Below are positions 34,084 through 42,269 of a DNA stretch of 48,584 bases, in pieces (position 1 is the stretch's first letter; each line of letters begins with the position of its first letter). The position numbers and the translations under genes are program-made. Location: positions 1 through 48,584 of the forward strand of contig JAJYXW010000133.1 of assembly GCA_021801525.1 (NCBI GenBank), in the 5' to 3' direction. Origin of the DNA: Actinomycetes bacterium (lineage in GTDB: Bacteria > Actinomycetota > Acidimicrobiia > Acidimicrobiales > JAJYXR01). The notes under the pieces were generated by a model. That model did not search any database and was not told where the DNA came from. It was given only the letters and a program-made list of their open reading frames with translations.

Positions 34084-34260
34084 GAGGCTCAGCGGACAGG
34101 GAGGTTGGATCAGGGAGCCGTTCATCCAGACGAGCAGGGCAAGGCGGAGGAGGAAGGGCAGGCTGGAGTGCCTGTTCGACCCATCCTCAGAGCAAGGGGA
34201 CAACGCCGCAATGCGAAGTCTGGGGGACGGCAAGCCCGGCATCCCTATCCGCTGAGCCTC
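34084..34260 (+). mobile_element. 177-bp MITE-like element, copy 2
   Basis: This is the inverted partner of 27327-27503: 177 bases, with the same terminal repeats apart from one base in the left arm, and 174 of 177 identical by eye. Two of the three differences fall in one arm of the central hairpin, which is therefore broken here (GCCTGTTC). The flanks are GAA and TAA, so the 3-bp target duplication is imperfect. It ends 13 bases before the next start codon and may supply its leader or promoter. Confidence 0.85.
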
Positions 34261-34273
34261 TAAGTTTGGCGCT

Positions 34274-35020
34274 ATGACACCTGAGGAGCTCGTAGCTCGA
34301 GCCTGTCCCAAGATCGGCGCTCTCGGTAGCGCCTTCTACTTCGTGCCGGAGACGGTTGCCGCCGGAGCGGCCCTCGGATTGGACGTGTTCCAGTTCTACT
34401 TCCTCGGCAGGGGCGGCGTGCTCGGGGACGTGGAGCCCCGGGTGGTGGCGAGCGCGTTCGGGTACTTCGAACCCTCTCTCGTGGAGATGATGTGGAATGC
34501 CGCGAGGGCGAAGGCGGCGCCTCGCGAAGCCGGCAGAGCGCACCTCGCGGCATGCCAGTCATTCGGTAGGGCCCACCTCGGTGACCTGCCCGGCCTCGGC
34601 GCCTTCTGCGAGTCGGCCGAGGCGGTGGTCGCCGCGGCCGACCCTGCGGGGCTCGCGCTCTACTCCGGGATATCCGCGGAGGCGCTGCCAGACGACCTGC
34701 CGGCCCGCGCCATGCAGCTTGTGGCAGTGCTCCGGGAGTATCGAGGGAGTGCTCACCTCGTGGCCGTGATTGCCTCGGGGCTCGAGCCGAGGATCGCCCA
34801 CTACCTCCGGCGGCCGGCGGACCTCGGGCTGTTCGGCTGGCCTGCGGAACCGCCCCCGGAGGTGACAGATTCCGACAGGCGGGCACTCGCGGATGCAGAC
34901 GCGCTGACCGACAAGCTGGTGCTCAGTGGCTACGGCGTCCTCGACGGCCCGGGTCGCGAAGCTCTTGTTGCGGGTGTCGACCAGATCGAGTCGGCACTGT
35001 CTGGCCCGGGATCCGTGTGA
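34274..35020 (+). CDS. SCO6745-like uncharacterised protein
   Basis: This 248-residue protein resembles the actinobacterial SCO6745 family, seen in the pattern FYFVPETVAAGAALGLDVF, GRGGVLGDV, FGYFEPSLV and the LREYRGSAHL segment. The biochemical role of the family is not known to me; some members look like duplicated winged-helix folds. It starts at ATG 34274 directly after the MITE. The next gene is a 2-hydroxyacid dehydrogenase on the same strand. A link to the sulfonate pathway is only by position. Confidence 0.65.
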   Translation: MTPEELVARACPKIGALGSAFYFVPETVAAGAALGLDVFQFYFLGRGGVLGDVEPRVVASAFGYFEPSLVEMMWNAARAKAAPREAGRAHLAACQSFGRAHLGDLPGLGAFCESAEAVVAAADPAGLALYSGISAEALPDDLPARAMQLVAVLREYRGSAHLVAVIASGLEPRIAHYLRRPADLGLFGWPAEPPPEVTDSDRRALADADALTDKLVLSGYGVLDGPGREALVAGVDQIESALSGPGSV

Positions 35021-35108
35021 CCGCTGCCACACTCGGGCGCGCTGCCGCACGCGGGCGCTTCGCCGGCGAAATGACGGGCGCACTGCCGGCGCAGTGGTGA
35101 GCGCAGTG

Positions 35109-36071
35109 GTGAGCACAGTGGACATAGCAGTCGTCGAGGACGTGTGGGGAGCGCCCTTCGAGGAGCTGGCAGGGCGCTTCTCGGTGGAGCGGCGGCCGGA
35201 AGCCTGGTCGGATCGCAGGGAGCTCTTGCGCGTGGCGGGCTCGGCGCGGGCGCTCGTGGTGCGAAACCGCACCCGCGTCGACCGGGACCTCCTCTCGTCT
35301 TCCAAGCGGCTCGAGGTGGTCGCGCGCGCCGGCGTGGGCCTCGACAACGTCGATCTCGATGCAGCCGACGGCTTCGGGATAGTCGTCGTGTCCGCTCCTG
35401 GCGCCAACGCGAGGAGCGTGGCGGAGCACGCTCTCGGCATGGCCTTGGCTCTGGAGCGGGGTATCACCCAGCACGACCGCTCGGTTCGCGAGGGCGCCTG
35501 GGAGCGCTCGCTCGGGCGTGAGCTGGCAGGATCCACGTGGGGGGTTGTCGGGCTCGGCTCGACGGGCAGGGCAATGGCCGGAGTCGCGCGCAGCTTCGGC
35601 ATGGAAGTCTGCGGCCACGATCCCTTTGTCGTCACGAGCGTCGAGGGGGTGGAGGTGCTCCCTGGTCTCTACGACCTGCTCGAGCGATCCGACGTCGTGT
35701 CGCTCCACCTGGCGCTGAGCGACGCCACGCAGATGCTGGTGGATGCCAGGTTCCTCGGAGCGATGAAGCCGGGTGCCCTACTCGTGAACGTGGCTCGCGG
35801 TGGCCTGGTGGACGAAGACGCCCTGGCGGACGTCCTCGAAGCAGGCCGTCTAGGGGGAGCCGCCCTCGACGTGCGCTCGGAGGAGCCGCCGGTTCTGGGC
35901 CGTCTCGAGCGCTCCGAGCGGGTCGTTCTCACACCTCACGTAGCCGGGCTCACCGTTGAGTCCCAGCGTCGCGTGGCGGAGATGCTTGCTTCGGACATGG
36001 AGGCGGTGCTCCTCGGGCGCGAGGCGGCCAACCCGGCCGGGCGTCTCCGCATGCCGCTTCCCAGATCCTAG
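35109..36071 (+). CDS. D-isomer-type 2-hydroxyacid dehydrogenase, SlcC-like candidate
   Basis: This protein of about 320 residues has the family hallmarks: RAGVGLDNVDLDAA, the NAD motif GLGSTGRAMAG, VSLHLALSDAT, the catalytic Arg in NVARGGLVDE, a downstream Glu (RSEEPP) and the catalytic His in LTPHVAGLT. The family includes phosphoglycerate dehydrogenase and SlcC, the (S)-sulfolactate dehydrogenase. With an Ldh2/ComC-like enzyme it could interconvert sulfolactate enantiomers via sulfopyruvate. The start is GTG 35109 or 35106, within a GCGCAGTGGTGA tandem duplication (35089-35112), with no clear ribosome-binding site. Confidence 0.8.
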   Translation: MSTVDIAVVEDVWGAPFEELAGRFSVERRPEAWSDRRELLRVAGSARALVVRNRTRVDRDLLSSSKRLEVVARAGVGLDNVDLDAADGFGIVVVSAPGANARSVAEHALGMALALERGITQHDRSVREGAWERSLGRELAGSTWGVVGLGSTGRAMAGVARSFGMEVCGHDPFVVTSVEGVEVLPGLYDLLERSDVVSLHLALSDATQMLVDARFLGAMKPGALLVNVARGGLVDEDALADVLEAGRLGGAALDVRSEEPPVLGRLERSERVVLTPHVAGLTVESQRRVAEMLASDMEAVLLGREAANPAGRLRMPLPRS

Positions 36072-36078
36072 GAGCCCA

Positions 36079-36106
36079 GGAGACTAGGAGACTAGGAGAC
36101 TAGGAG
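36079..36106. repeat. 8-bp tandem repeat, 3.5 copies
   Basis: GGAGACTA is repeated three times head to tail, followed by GGAG, in the short gap between the convergent dehydrogenase and phoU genes. It is non-coding. No terminator hairpin was found here. Confidence 0.8.
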
Positions 36107-36139
36107 CCCCAAAGGCCCAGCGCGCAGCTTGGTCGGCGC

Positions 36140-36799
36140 TCAGCCCTCGGAGCTGCGTGAGATGCCAGTGATGCGCCTGGCGAGGTTGACGGCGTGGTCG
36201 CCGAAGCGCTCGTAGAACCTCGCGACGAGCGCAGCTTCGATGGCAACCGGAAGAGGCATCGACCCGCTCGCTATCTCGGCCGTCAGGGTCACATGGAGCT
36301 CGTCGAGCTCGTCGTCGCGCTCGTCCACCTCGGCAGCCGCGCGCTCCGAGCGGTCCGCGTAGGCGTCGGAAGTAGCGCGCCACATCGCTATGGCGACCTC
36401 TCCCATCTGCTCGACCAGCCCCCTCGCACGCGGGGAGAGCTCCATGCCGAGCCCGCTGACCGCCCGCCTTGCCACGTGCTCGGCCAGGTCGCCGCTTCGC
36501 TCGATCTCAGGGAGCATACGGAGCACGGCCACGAGGAACCTGGCCTCTTCCGGTCCCCGCACGCCGCTCGCCAGGCGCTCCTGGGTCAGCGTCTCCACCT
36601 CGCGGTAGAGCTCGTCTATCGCTTGGTCACGTTCGGCGAGACGTCTCGCCGCCTCGCGGTCCCCGGCAAGGAGCGAGTCCGTGGCCCCCGCCAGCGCTTC
36701 GCCCACCATTGCGAACAGCCTGATGATGTCGTGGTCGATCGGTGTCCCCTGCTCGTCCACGGCCACATGACCACGGTAGCGTTCTTGGAGTGACCTCAC
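36140..36799 (-). CDS. phoU: PhoU-like phosphate signalling regulator
   Basis: This protein of about 219 residues consists of two three-helix PhoU repeats, each with the acidic metal-binding ExxxD pattern (ERDQAIDELYREVE; DERDDELDELHVTL). It also has IERSGDLAEHVAR and FYERFGDHAVNLARRI. PhoU links the Pst transporter and the PhoR kinase in phosphate control. GTG 36799 is chosen because GGGGGGA precedes it; the longer start at 36829 is possible. No pst or phoR genes are adjacent. The divergent DUF2236 gene starts 57 bases away. Confidence 0.85.
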   Translation of the reverse strand: MRSLQERYRGHVAVDEQGTPIDHDIIRLFAMVGEALAGATDSLLAGDREAARRLAERDQAIDELYREVETLTQERLASGVRGPEEARFLVAVLRMLPEIERSGDLAEHVARRAVSGLGMELSPRARGLVEQMGEVAIAMWRATSDAYADRSERAAAEVDERDDELDELHVTLTAEIASGSMPLPVAIEAALVARFYERFGDHAVNLARRITGISRSSEG

Positions 36800-36855
36800 C
36801 GTCCCCCCGTGAACGGCCCACTTCACCACACAGTCCGGAGTGGCCCAGGAGCCGC

Positions 36856-37698
36856 GTGCACCCCGAGGCGCTCCTCGGTCCCGGCACGGTTGCAGCCGGT
36901 GTCCTCGGGCATCCCGCCGTGCTGCTCGGCGGCGCCAGGGCGTTGCTGATGCAGCTCGCGGAAGCGAGGGTTGCAGCCGGGGTGCTCGACCATTCCTCCT
37001 TCGAGGAGGATCCCTACCGGCGCCTGGCGCAGACGTTCGAGGTCATGAACGAGATCGCGTTCGGCTCGCCGGAACGCTCGGCAAGGGCGGCGCGGGCACT
37101 CGCCGGCGTGCACCGGCGGGTGAAGGGAGCAGCGCCCGACGGGCGGCCCTACGACGCGGCGGACCCCGAGCTCGCCATGTGGGTGCACGCGACGCTCGTG
37201 GACACGGTCCTCGAGATCGAGCGCCGTTACCTAGGCCAACTCTCGCAGGCTGCCCGCGGGCAGCTCTACGGCGAGATGTGCCTGCTGGCCGGCCCGCTCG
37301 GGATCCCCGACTGGGCCGTGCCGCCCACGCTCGGGGACTTCGAGCGCTACGTCTCCGAGCGCCTGGCCGATCTGCTCGGAGATCCGTCCAACCCCGTGGT
37401 GGCGCCGTGGTCCCTCCGCATAGCGCGCTCCGTCGTAGACCCCCAGCCGCCGGCCAGGCTCGGTCCGCTGGCCCCAGTGGTCTCGCGCCTCGGCGGGGCG
37501 CTAGCGCGCTGGGTGACGGTCGACATCGGGCCTCCGGAGCTCTGCCGGGCGTACGGCCTTCCCGGGCGGCTCGACCCGCCGGCCGCGAGGCTCCTCGGCA
37601 CGGGCGCGTTCGCGTCGAAGGCCGCGAGCCCGCTCATGCCCCCGTGGCTCCGCCGCCCCTCCAACCTCGTTGCCATCACCTCGTACCTCGCCTCGTAG
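36856..37698 (+). CDS. DUF2236 / MpaB-like haem oxygenase family protein
   Basis: This 280-residue protein fits the DUF2236 (oxygenase MpaB, latex-clearing protein related) pattern: an initial LLGPGTVAAGVLGHPAVLLGGARALLMQLA, a FEEDPYRRLAQTFEVMNEIAFG region, AGVHRRVKGAAPDGRPYDAADPELAMWVHATLVDT (split here) and a helical C-terminus. The His residues of VHRRVKG and WVHATL are candidate haem ligands by analogy. GTG 36856 has AGGAG six bases upstream. Actinobacteria carry many paralogues with unknown substrates. Confidence 0.8.
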   Translation: MHPEALLGPGTVAAGVLGHPAVLLGGARALLMQLAEARVAAGVLDHSSFEEDPYRRLAQTFEVMNEIAFGSPERSARAARALAGVHRRVKGAAPDGRPYDAADPELAMWVHATLVDTVLEIERRYLGQLSQAARGQLYGEMCLLAGPLGIPDWAVPPTLGDFERYVSERLADLLGDPSNPVVAPWSLRIARSVVDPQPPARLGPLAPVVSRLGGALARWVTVDIGPPELCRAYGLPGRLDPPAARLLGTGAFASKAASPLMPPWLRRPSNLVAITSYLAS

Positions 37699-37758
37699 GG
37701 GCGCAAGCCACAGGGCGAACCACCTGCCGGTGCCCTGCGGGAGCTACGTTCGGGGGTG

Positions 37759-40700
37759 ATGCCGCGCGAACGCTTCCGTCACGGGCCTGCGCTCGACGGA
37801 GCAGCGCGCAAGGATGCCGAGAGCGAGGATGCCGAGAGCGAGGTCCAGCGCCTGGCCCGCGTGCTGGCTGTTCACGAAGGGCACACCAGGGCAAAGCTCT
37901 TCCACCTGTCGTGGTGGAGCGATCGCCTGCTCGGCCAGGCCATGTCCGACCCGGTGTTCAGGGCTCGGCTCTTTCGCTTCGTGGATGCGTTCCCGGCCCT
38001 GGTAGGCGATGCCGAGGTGGACGAGCACCTGCGTGGAGAGCTCGAGGGGGTGGAGCTGCCGAGCTGGCTCTCGGCCGGCCTCCTAGCCGCTGGTCGCGTG
38101 CCCGGGGGGCGCCATGTGCCGGCAGCGATGGCCAGGCGCAGCATCGAGCGCATGGCACGCCAGTTCATCGCCGGCACCGACCCGGCCGAGGTGGCCGCCC
38201 TGGCCGGCCGGATGTGGGAGCGCTCGATCGGGGCCACGGTCGATGTCCTAGGCGAGCACACCTGCAGCGAGGGCGAGGCCGATCGTTACGCCTCCCGCCT
38301 CGAGTCCCTGGTGGAGGCCCTGGCGAACGCCGCTTCCGCCTGGCCCCCTGACGAGCGCCTCGAGCACGACGACCTGGGTCCGGTCCCCAGGGCGAGCGTG
38401 AGCGTGAAGGTGACGGCGATCGCCTCCTCCTTCACGCCGCTTTGCGCCGCTACGGGCATCGAGCAGGCCGAGCGTCGCCTGCTCCCGATCTTGGAGTTGG
38501 CATCGCAGCGGGGGGTGTCGGTCTGGTTCGACATGGAGCGCTACGAGGTGAAGGCGCTCACTCACCAGCTGTTCAGGCGGCTGCTCTCCCGTCCGGAGAT
38601 CCAAGGGCTCCACGCGGGGATAGTCCTGCAGGCTTACCTGCGCGACTCGCCGGGGGACTTGGAGGATCTGGCAGCCTTTGCCCGTGCCCGCTCGCTGCCG
38701 ATCGGAGTGCGCCTTGTGAAGGGCGCCTACTTCGACACCGAGACCATCGAGGCCGAGGCGCGCGGATGGGCACTGCCGGTGTTCAGCGAGAAGGCCCAGA
38801 CCGACGCCAACTTCGAGCGCCTCGCGGCGCGCCTCGCCGAGCACCACGGTATCCTCCGGCCGGCCTTTGCAAGCCACAACCTCCGCTCGCTGGCCGCTGC
38901 TGTCACCGCCTGGCGAAAGGCCGGGTTCGACGACCGCTCCTTCGAGCTTCAGCTCCTCTACGGGATGGCTGAGCCCCTGCAGGAGGCTCTTGTGGAGATG
39001 GGGTTCCGCCTGAGGCTCTACGCGCCCATGGGGGAGCTCGTCCCCGGCATGGCCTACCTCGTCAGGCGCCTGTTGGAGAACACCTCGAGCGAGAGCTTCG
39101 TCCGCCATCACTTCGCAGAGCGGGAGCCGATCGAGGAGCTGGTGCGCCCGCCACGGCCCGGGGATCTCCCGGGTCCGGCGCCGCTCGCGAGGAGAGCTCC
39201 CTCCGAGCCAGGGCGCCTCTCCCCCTACGCTCCCGAGCCGCCGGCGGAATGGCGCCGCGCCCCTGTCATGGGCGCGTTCGCCTCGGCGATGTCTGCAGAG
39301 CGCTCCCGGCCGGCCCGCTTCGTCCCGGCGCTGATCGGCGGGGAGCCCGTGAGGACGGGCCGCACCATCGTGTCCGTGGACCCCTCCGAGCCCGATACGG
39401 TCGTAGCCGAGGCGGCTGCCTGCGGGACGCGCGAGGTAGCCGAGGCTGTCGAGAGCGCGCGTGAGGCTTCGGCTGCCTGGGGGTGCATTACACCCGGGGA
39501 ACGGGTCGCGGTCATGGTCCGGGCCGCCGAGCACCTCCGGGCCCGGCGCTTGGAGATCGCCGCCCTCGAGGTCCGCGAGGTGGGCAAGGGCTGGGCGGAC
39601 GCGGACGCGGACGTCTGCGAGGCGATCGACTACCTGGAGTACTACTCCCGCCGGATGCTGGTGCTCGCCGGCGGTGGTGAGGTGAGCTCCCCACCAGGTG
39701 AGGACAACCGCCTCGGGTACCTGCCGAGGGGGGTCTGCGCGGTGATCGCACCGTGGAACTTCCCGCTTGCTATCGCCACCGGTATGGTCGCTGCTGCACT
39801 CGTCACCGGCAACGCGGTCGTGCTCAAGCCCGCGGAGCAGTCTCCTGGGGTGGCAGCGGAGCTCGTGGCGGCCTTCGACGCGGCGGGACTTCCCCGAGGA
39901 GTGCTCGGGCTGGTCCCAGGCACGGGAGAGGAGGCCGGCGCGCATCTCGTGGCTGACCCCGGAGTGGACGTGATCGCGTTCACCGGGTCGAGGGAGGTGG
40001 GTCTCGGCATCATCGAGGCTGCAGCGCGCCGTGATCCCCGCCGGCGCTCGATCCCTCGGGTGGTGGCCGAGCTGGGCGGCAAGAACGCTGTGATCGTCGA
40101 CTCGGATGCCGACCCCGACGAGGTGGTGCCTGCGGTCATATCGTCGGCGTTCGGCTTTGCAGGCCAGCGCTGCTCGGCGGCGAGCCGGCTCATCTGCACG
40201 GAACGCGTCCATGACGCCGTAGTCGCCAGGGTGGTAGAGGCTGCTCGCTCTCTCCTGGTTGCACCCCCCTACCTGCCAGAGAGCCAGGTCGGTCCGGTGA
40301 TCGACTCCGAGGCGAAGGGCCGGATAGCCGAAGCGCTGGAGCGGGCAGGAGATGCCGGCGAGGTGCTGCTCGCTCGCCGTGACGTCCCATCCGCTGGGTA
40401 CTTCGTAGGACCCGCGGTCGTCGCCCGGGTGGACCCCGGTTCGCGGCTTGCGACCGACGAGCTCTTCGGCCCCGTCCTCGCCACCTTCAGCGTCCCCGAC
40501 CTCGACGCCGCGGTGGAGCTGGCCGAGTCGAGCGACTACGCGCTCACGGCCGGGGTGTTCACCCGCTCTGCCAGAAAGGCAGCCCATGTGGTGTCGCGCC
40601 TCCACGCGGGGAACGTCTACGTGAACCGCGCCATCACCGGCGCAGTGGTCGGCCGCCAACCATTCGGCGGGAACCGCATGTCAGGGGTGGGCTCCAAGGC

Positions 40701-40872
40701 GGGTGGGCCTGACTACCTGCTGCAGTTCAGCGACCCGCAGGTCGTGGCCGAGAACACGGTCCGCCAGGGGTTCGCGCCGGCTTCACAGGCGCCTTCGGCC
40801 AGCGGAGCGCGAGACGGTCGAGTGAGAGGTGGCGGAGTGGGAGGTGGCGGAGTGCGAGGTGGGGGCCGATGA
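37759..40872 (+). CDS. putA: bifunctional proline dehydrogenase / P5C dehydrogenase (PutA)
   Basis: This protein of 1037 residues has an N-terminal PRODH barrel (about 130-450: SVKVTAIAS, FDMERYEVKALT, VLQAYLRDS, GVRLVKGAYFDTE, FASHNLRSLA, LLYGMAEPL) and a C-terminal aldehyde dehydrogenase domain (about 520-1010: PWNFPLAIATG, ELGGKNAVIV, catalytic Cys in FAGQRCSAASR, E in TDELFGP). It oxidises proline to glutamate with FAD and NAD. It lacks the N-terminal ribbon-helix-helix of regulatory PutAs. The last 20 residues are a Gly/Arg/Val repeat. It is first in a three-gene coupled operon, so its proline is probably made from ornithine by the next enzyme. Confidence 0.9.
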   Translation: MPRERFRHGPALDGAARKDAESEDAESEVQRLARVLAVHEGHTRAKLFHLSWWSDRLLGQAMSDPVFRARLFRFVDAFPALVGDAEVDEHLRGELEGVELPSWLSAGLLAAGRVPGGRHVPAAMARRSIERMARQFIAGTDPAEVAALAGRMWERSIGATVDVLGEHTCSEGEADRYASRLESLVEALANAASAWPPDERLEHDDLGPVPRASVSVKVTAIASSFTPLCAATGIEQAERRLLPILELASQRGVSVWFDMERYEVKALTHQLFRRLLSRPEIQGLHAGIVLQAYLRDSPGDLEDLAAFARARSLPIGVRLVKGAYFDTETIEAEARGWALPVFSEKAQTDANFERLAARLAEHHGILRPAFASHNLRSLAAAVTAWRKAGFDDRSFELQLLYGMAEPLQEALVEMGFRLRLYAPMGELVPGMAYLVRRLLENTSSESFVRHHFAEREPIEELVRPPRPGDLPGPAPLARRAPSEPGRLSPYAPEPPAEWRRAPVMGAFASAMSAERSRPARFVPALIGGEPVRTGRTIVSVDPSEPDTVVAEAAACGTREVAEAVESAREASAAWGCITPGERVAVMVRAAEHLRARRLEIAALEVREVGKGWADADADVCEAIDYLEYYSRRMLVLAGGGEVSSPPGEDNRLGYLPRGVCAVIAPWNFPLAIATGMVAAALVTGNAVVLKPAEQSPGVAAELVAAFDAAGLPRGVLGLVPGTGEEAGAHLVADPGVDVIAFTGSREVGLGIIEAAARRDPRRRSIPRVVAELGGKNAVIVDSDADPDEVVPAVISSAFGFAGQRCSAASRLICTERVHDAVVARVVEAARSLLVAPPYLPESQVGPVIDSEAKGRIAEALERAGDAGEVLLARRDVPSAGYFVGPAVVARVDPGSRLATDELFGPVLATFSVPDLDAAVELAESSDYALTAGVFTRSARKAAHVVSRLHAGNVYVNRAITGAVVGRQPFGGNRMSGVGSKAGGPDYLLQFSDPQVVAENTVRQGFAPASQAPSASGARDGRVRGGGVGGGGVRGGGR
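40823..40866. repeat. 15-bp tandem repeat at the putA 3' end, about 3 copies
   Basis: The unit GAGGTGGCGGAGTGN repeats directly before the putA stop and the overlapping start of the next gene. It encodes the glycine-rich tail of PutA. Confidence 0.75.
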
Positions 40873-42269
40873 GCGCCAGTGAGGTCCTCCGGCTCGACGG
40901 GCACGTGGTCGACTCGCTCGTGCTGGCCAAGGTGCTCGATCTCGTCGTCGATTCGGGCGCGACCTACCGGATCCTGGAGATGGAGATCGGCACCACCAGG
41001 CGCGACCCGAGCCACGTGCGGATCGAGGTGACCGCATCTAGTGAGGAGTCGCTCGAGGCGCTGTTCGCCTCGCTGCACGTGCACGGAGCGAACCGTGAGG
41101 ACGCTGCCGACGCGCTATTGGTTCCCGCGGAGCGCGACGGGGTGCTGCCGGAGGGCTTCTACGCGACGACGAACCTGCCGACCCGTGTTCGGCTGGGTGG
41201 CCGCTGGACGAGCGTGGAGAGTCCCGAGATGGACTGCGCCGTCGTGGTGGAGCCTGACTCCGAGGGCGCAGCCGCGTCTGCGCGCACCGTGCCCATGCAC
41301 AGGGTGCGCCGCGGCGACATGGTGGTAGTGGGCTCGGGTGGGGTGAGGGTGGACCGGCCGACGCCGCGGGGTTGCGGGGCCGGTGCCGGTGCCGGCAATG
41401 ACGAAGACGAGGACGAAGACGGAGACGAAGGCGAGCTCGGAAGCCTTACGGGTGGCGGAAGCTTCGGCTTCATGACCTCGGACGTGTCCTCCGAGAAGCC
41501 GAAGGCCCTGAGCGTAGAGCGCGTGGCAGGAGCGCTTCGCTCGGCGCGATCCCGGCGGGAACGCCGGAGCGGGCGCCAAGAAGACCGGAGCCCAGGCGGG
41601 GGAGCAGACCGGGGAGCAGACCGGGGAGCAGACCGGGTTCTCGTGGTCGCGGGTCCTGCGGTCGTCCACACTGGCGCGGCGCCGGCTCTTGCTGGCTTGG
41701 TGCGCGACGGGTGGGTGCAGGTTCTCTTCGCCGGCAACGGCTTCGCCACCCACGACGTGGAGTCTGCCGTGCTCGGGACCTCGCTCGGCGTGCCCCTGGC
41801 GGGCGGCAGGCCTGCGGAGCACGGGCACGCTAACCACCTACGGGTGATAAACGAGCTCCGCCGGTACGGCTCCATCGAAGCAGCCGTGCAAGCCGGCTGG
41901 CTCGCCTCAGGGGTCCTCTACGAGTGCGTGAAGGCGGGGGTGCCCTTCGTGCTCGCCGGGTCGATCCGCGACGACGGACCGATACCCGACGTTGTGACCG
42001 ACACTCTTCAGGCCGCCGACGCGATGCGCGAGCAGGTTGCCGGGGTGGGCGTGGCGATCATGCTCGCTTCGACCCTTCATGCGATAGCGACCGGCAACCT
42101 GCTCCCCGCCGGCGTGGAGACCTTCTGCGTCGACATCAACCAGGCGGTCGTGACCAAGCTCGCGGACCGCGGCAGCCATCAGGCGATGGGTATCGTCACC
42201 GACGTCGGCCTGTTCGTGAGCGAGCTGGCAGCGGCCGTCGGAGCGCTTCCCGTGCCGAGTCCCACGTGA
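40869..42269 (+). CDS. LOR/SDH-type ornithine cyclodeaminase (AgrE/ArgZ C-terminal-like)
   Basis: This 466-residue protein resembles the TIGR00300/LOR-SDH family. It has an N-terminal domain (VVDSLVLAKVLDLVVDSGATYRIL, about 10-115), a central low-complexity acidic and GADR-repeat insert (about 170-260), and a nucleotide-binding C-terminal domain (VLVVAGPAVVHTGAAPAL, LFAGNGFATHDVE, LGTSLGVPL, HLRVINELRR). In cyanobacterial AgrE this module makes proline from ornithine. Here it stands between PutA and the separate dihydrolase, with 4-base overlaps on both sides. The insert contains a 12-bp tandem repeat at about 41602-41637. Confidence 0.82.
   Translation: MSASEVLRLDGHVVDSLVLAKVLDLVVDSGATYRILEMEIGTTRRDPSHVRIEVTASSEESLEALFASLHVHGANREDAADALLVPAERDGVLPEGFYATTNLPTRVRLGGRWTSVESPEMDCAVVVEPDSEGAAASARTVPMHRVRRGDMVVVGSGGVRVDRPTPRGCGAGAGAGNDEDEDEDGDEGELGSLTGGGSFGFMTSDVSSEKPKALSVERVAGALRSARSRRERRSGRQEDRSPGGGADRGADRGADRVLVVAGPAVVHTGAAPALAGLVRDGWVQVLFAGNGFATHDVESAVLGTSLGVPLAGGRPAEHGHANHLRVINELRRYGSIEAAVQAGWLASGVLYECVKAGVPFVLAGSIRDDGPIPDVVTDTLQAADAMREQVAGVGVAIMLASTLHAIATGNLLPAGVETFCVDINQAVVTKLADRGSHQAMGIVTDVGLFVSELAAAVGALPVPSPT

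Noticed and set aside
36067-36139. A terminator between the dehydrogenase and phoU genes
   Set aside because: The sequence is an 8-bp direct repeat, not an inverted repeat; no stable stem was found.
38248-40659. An 803-codon minus-strand open frame
   Set aside because: It is antisense to putA, with arginine- and glycine-rich shadow composition.
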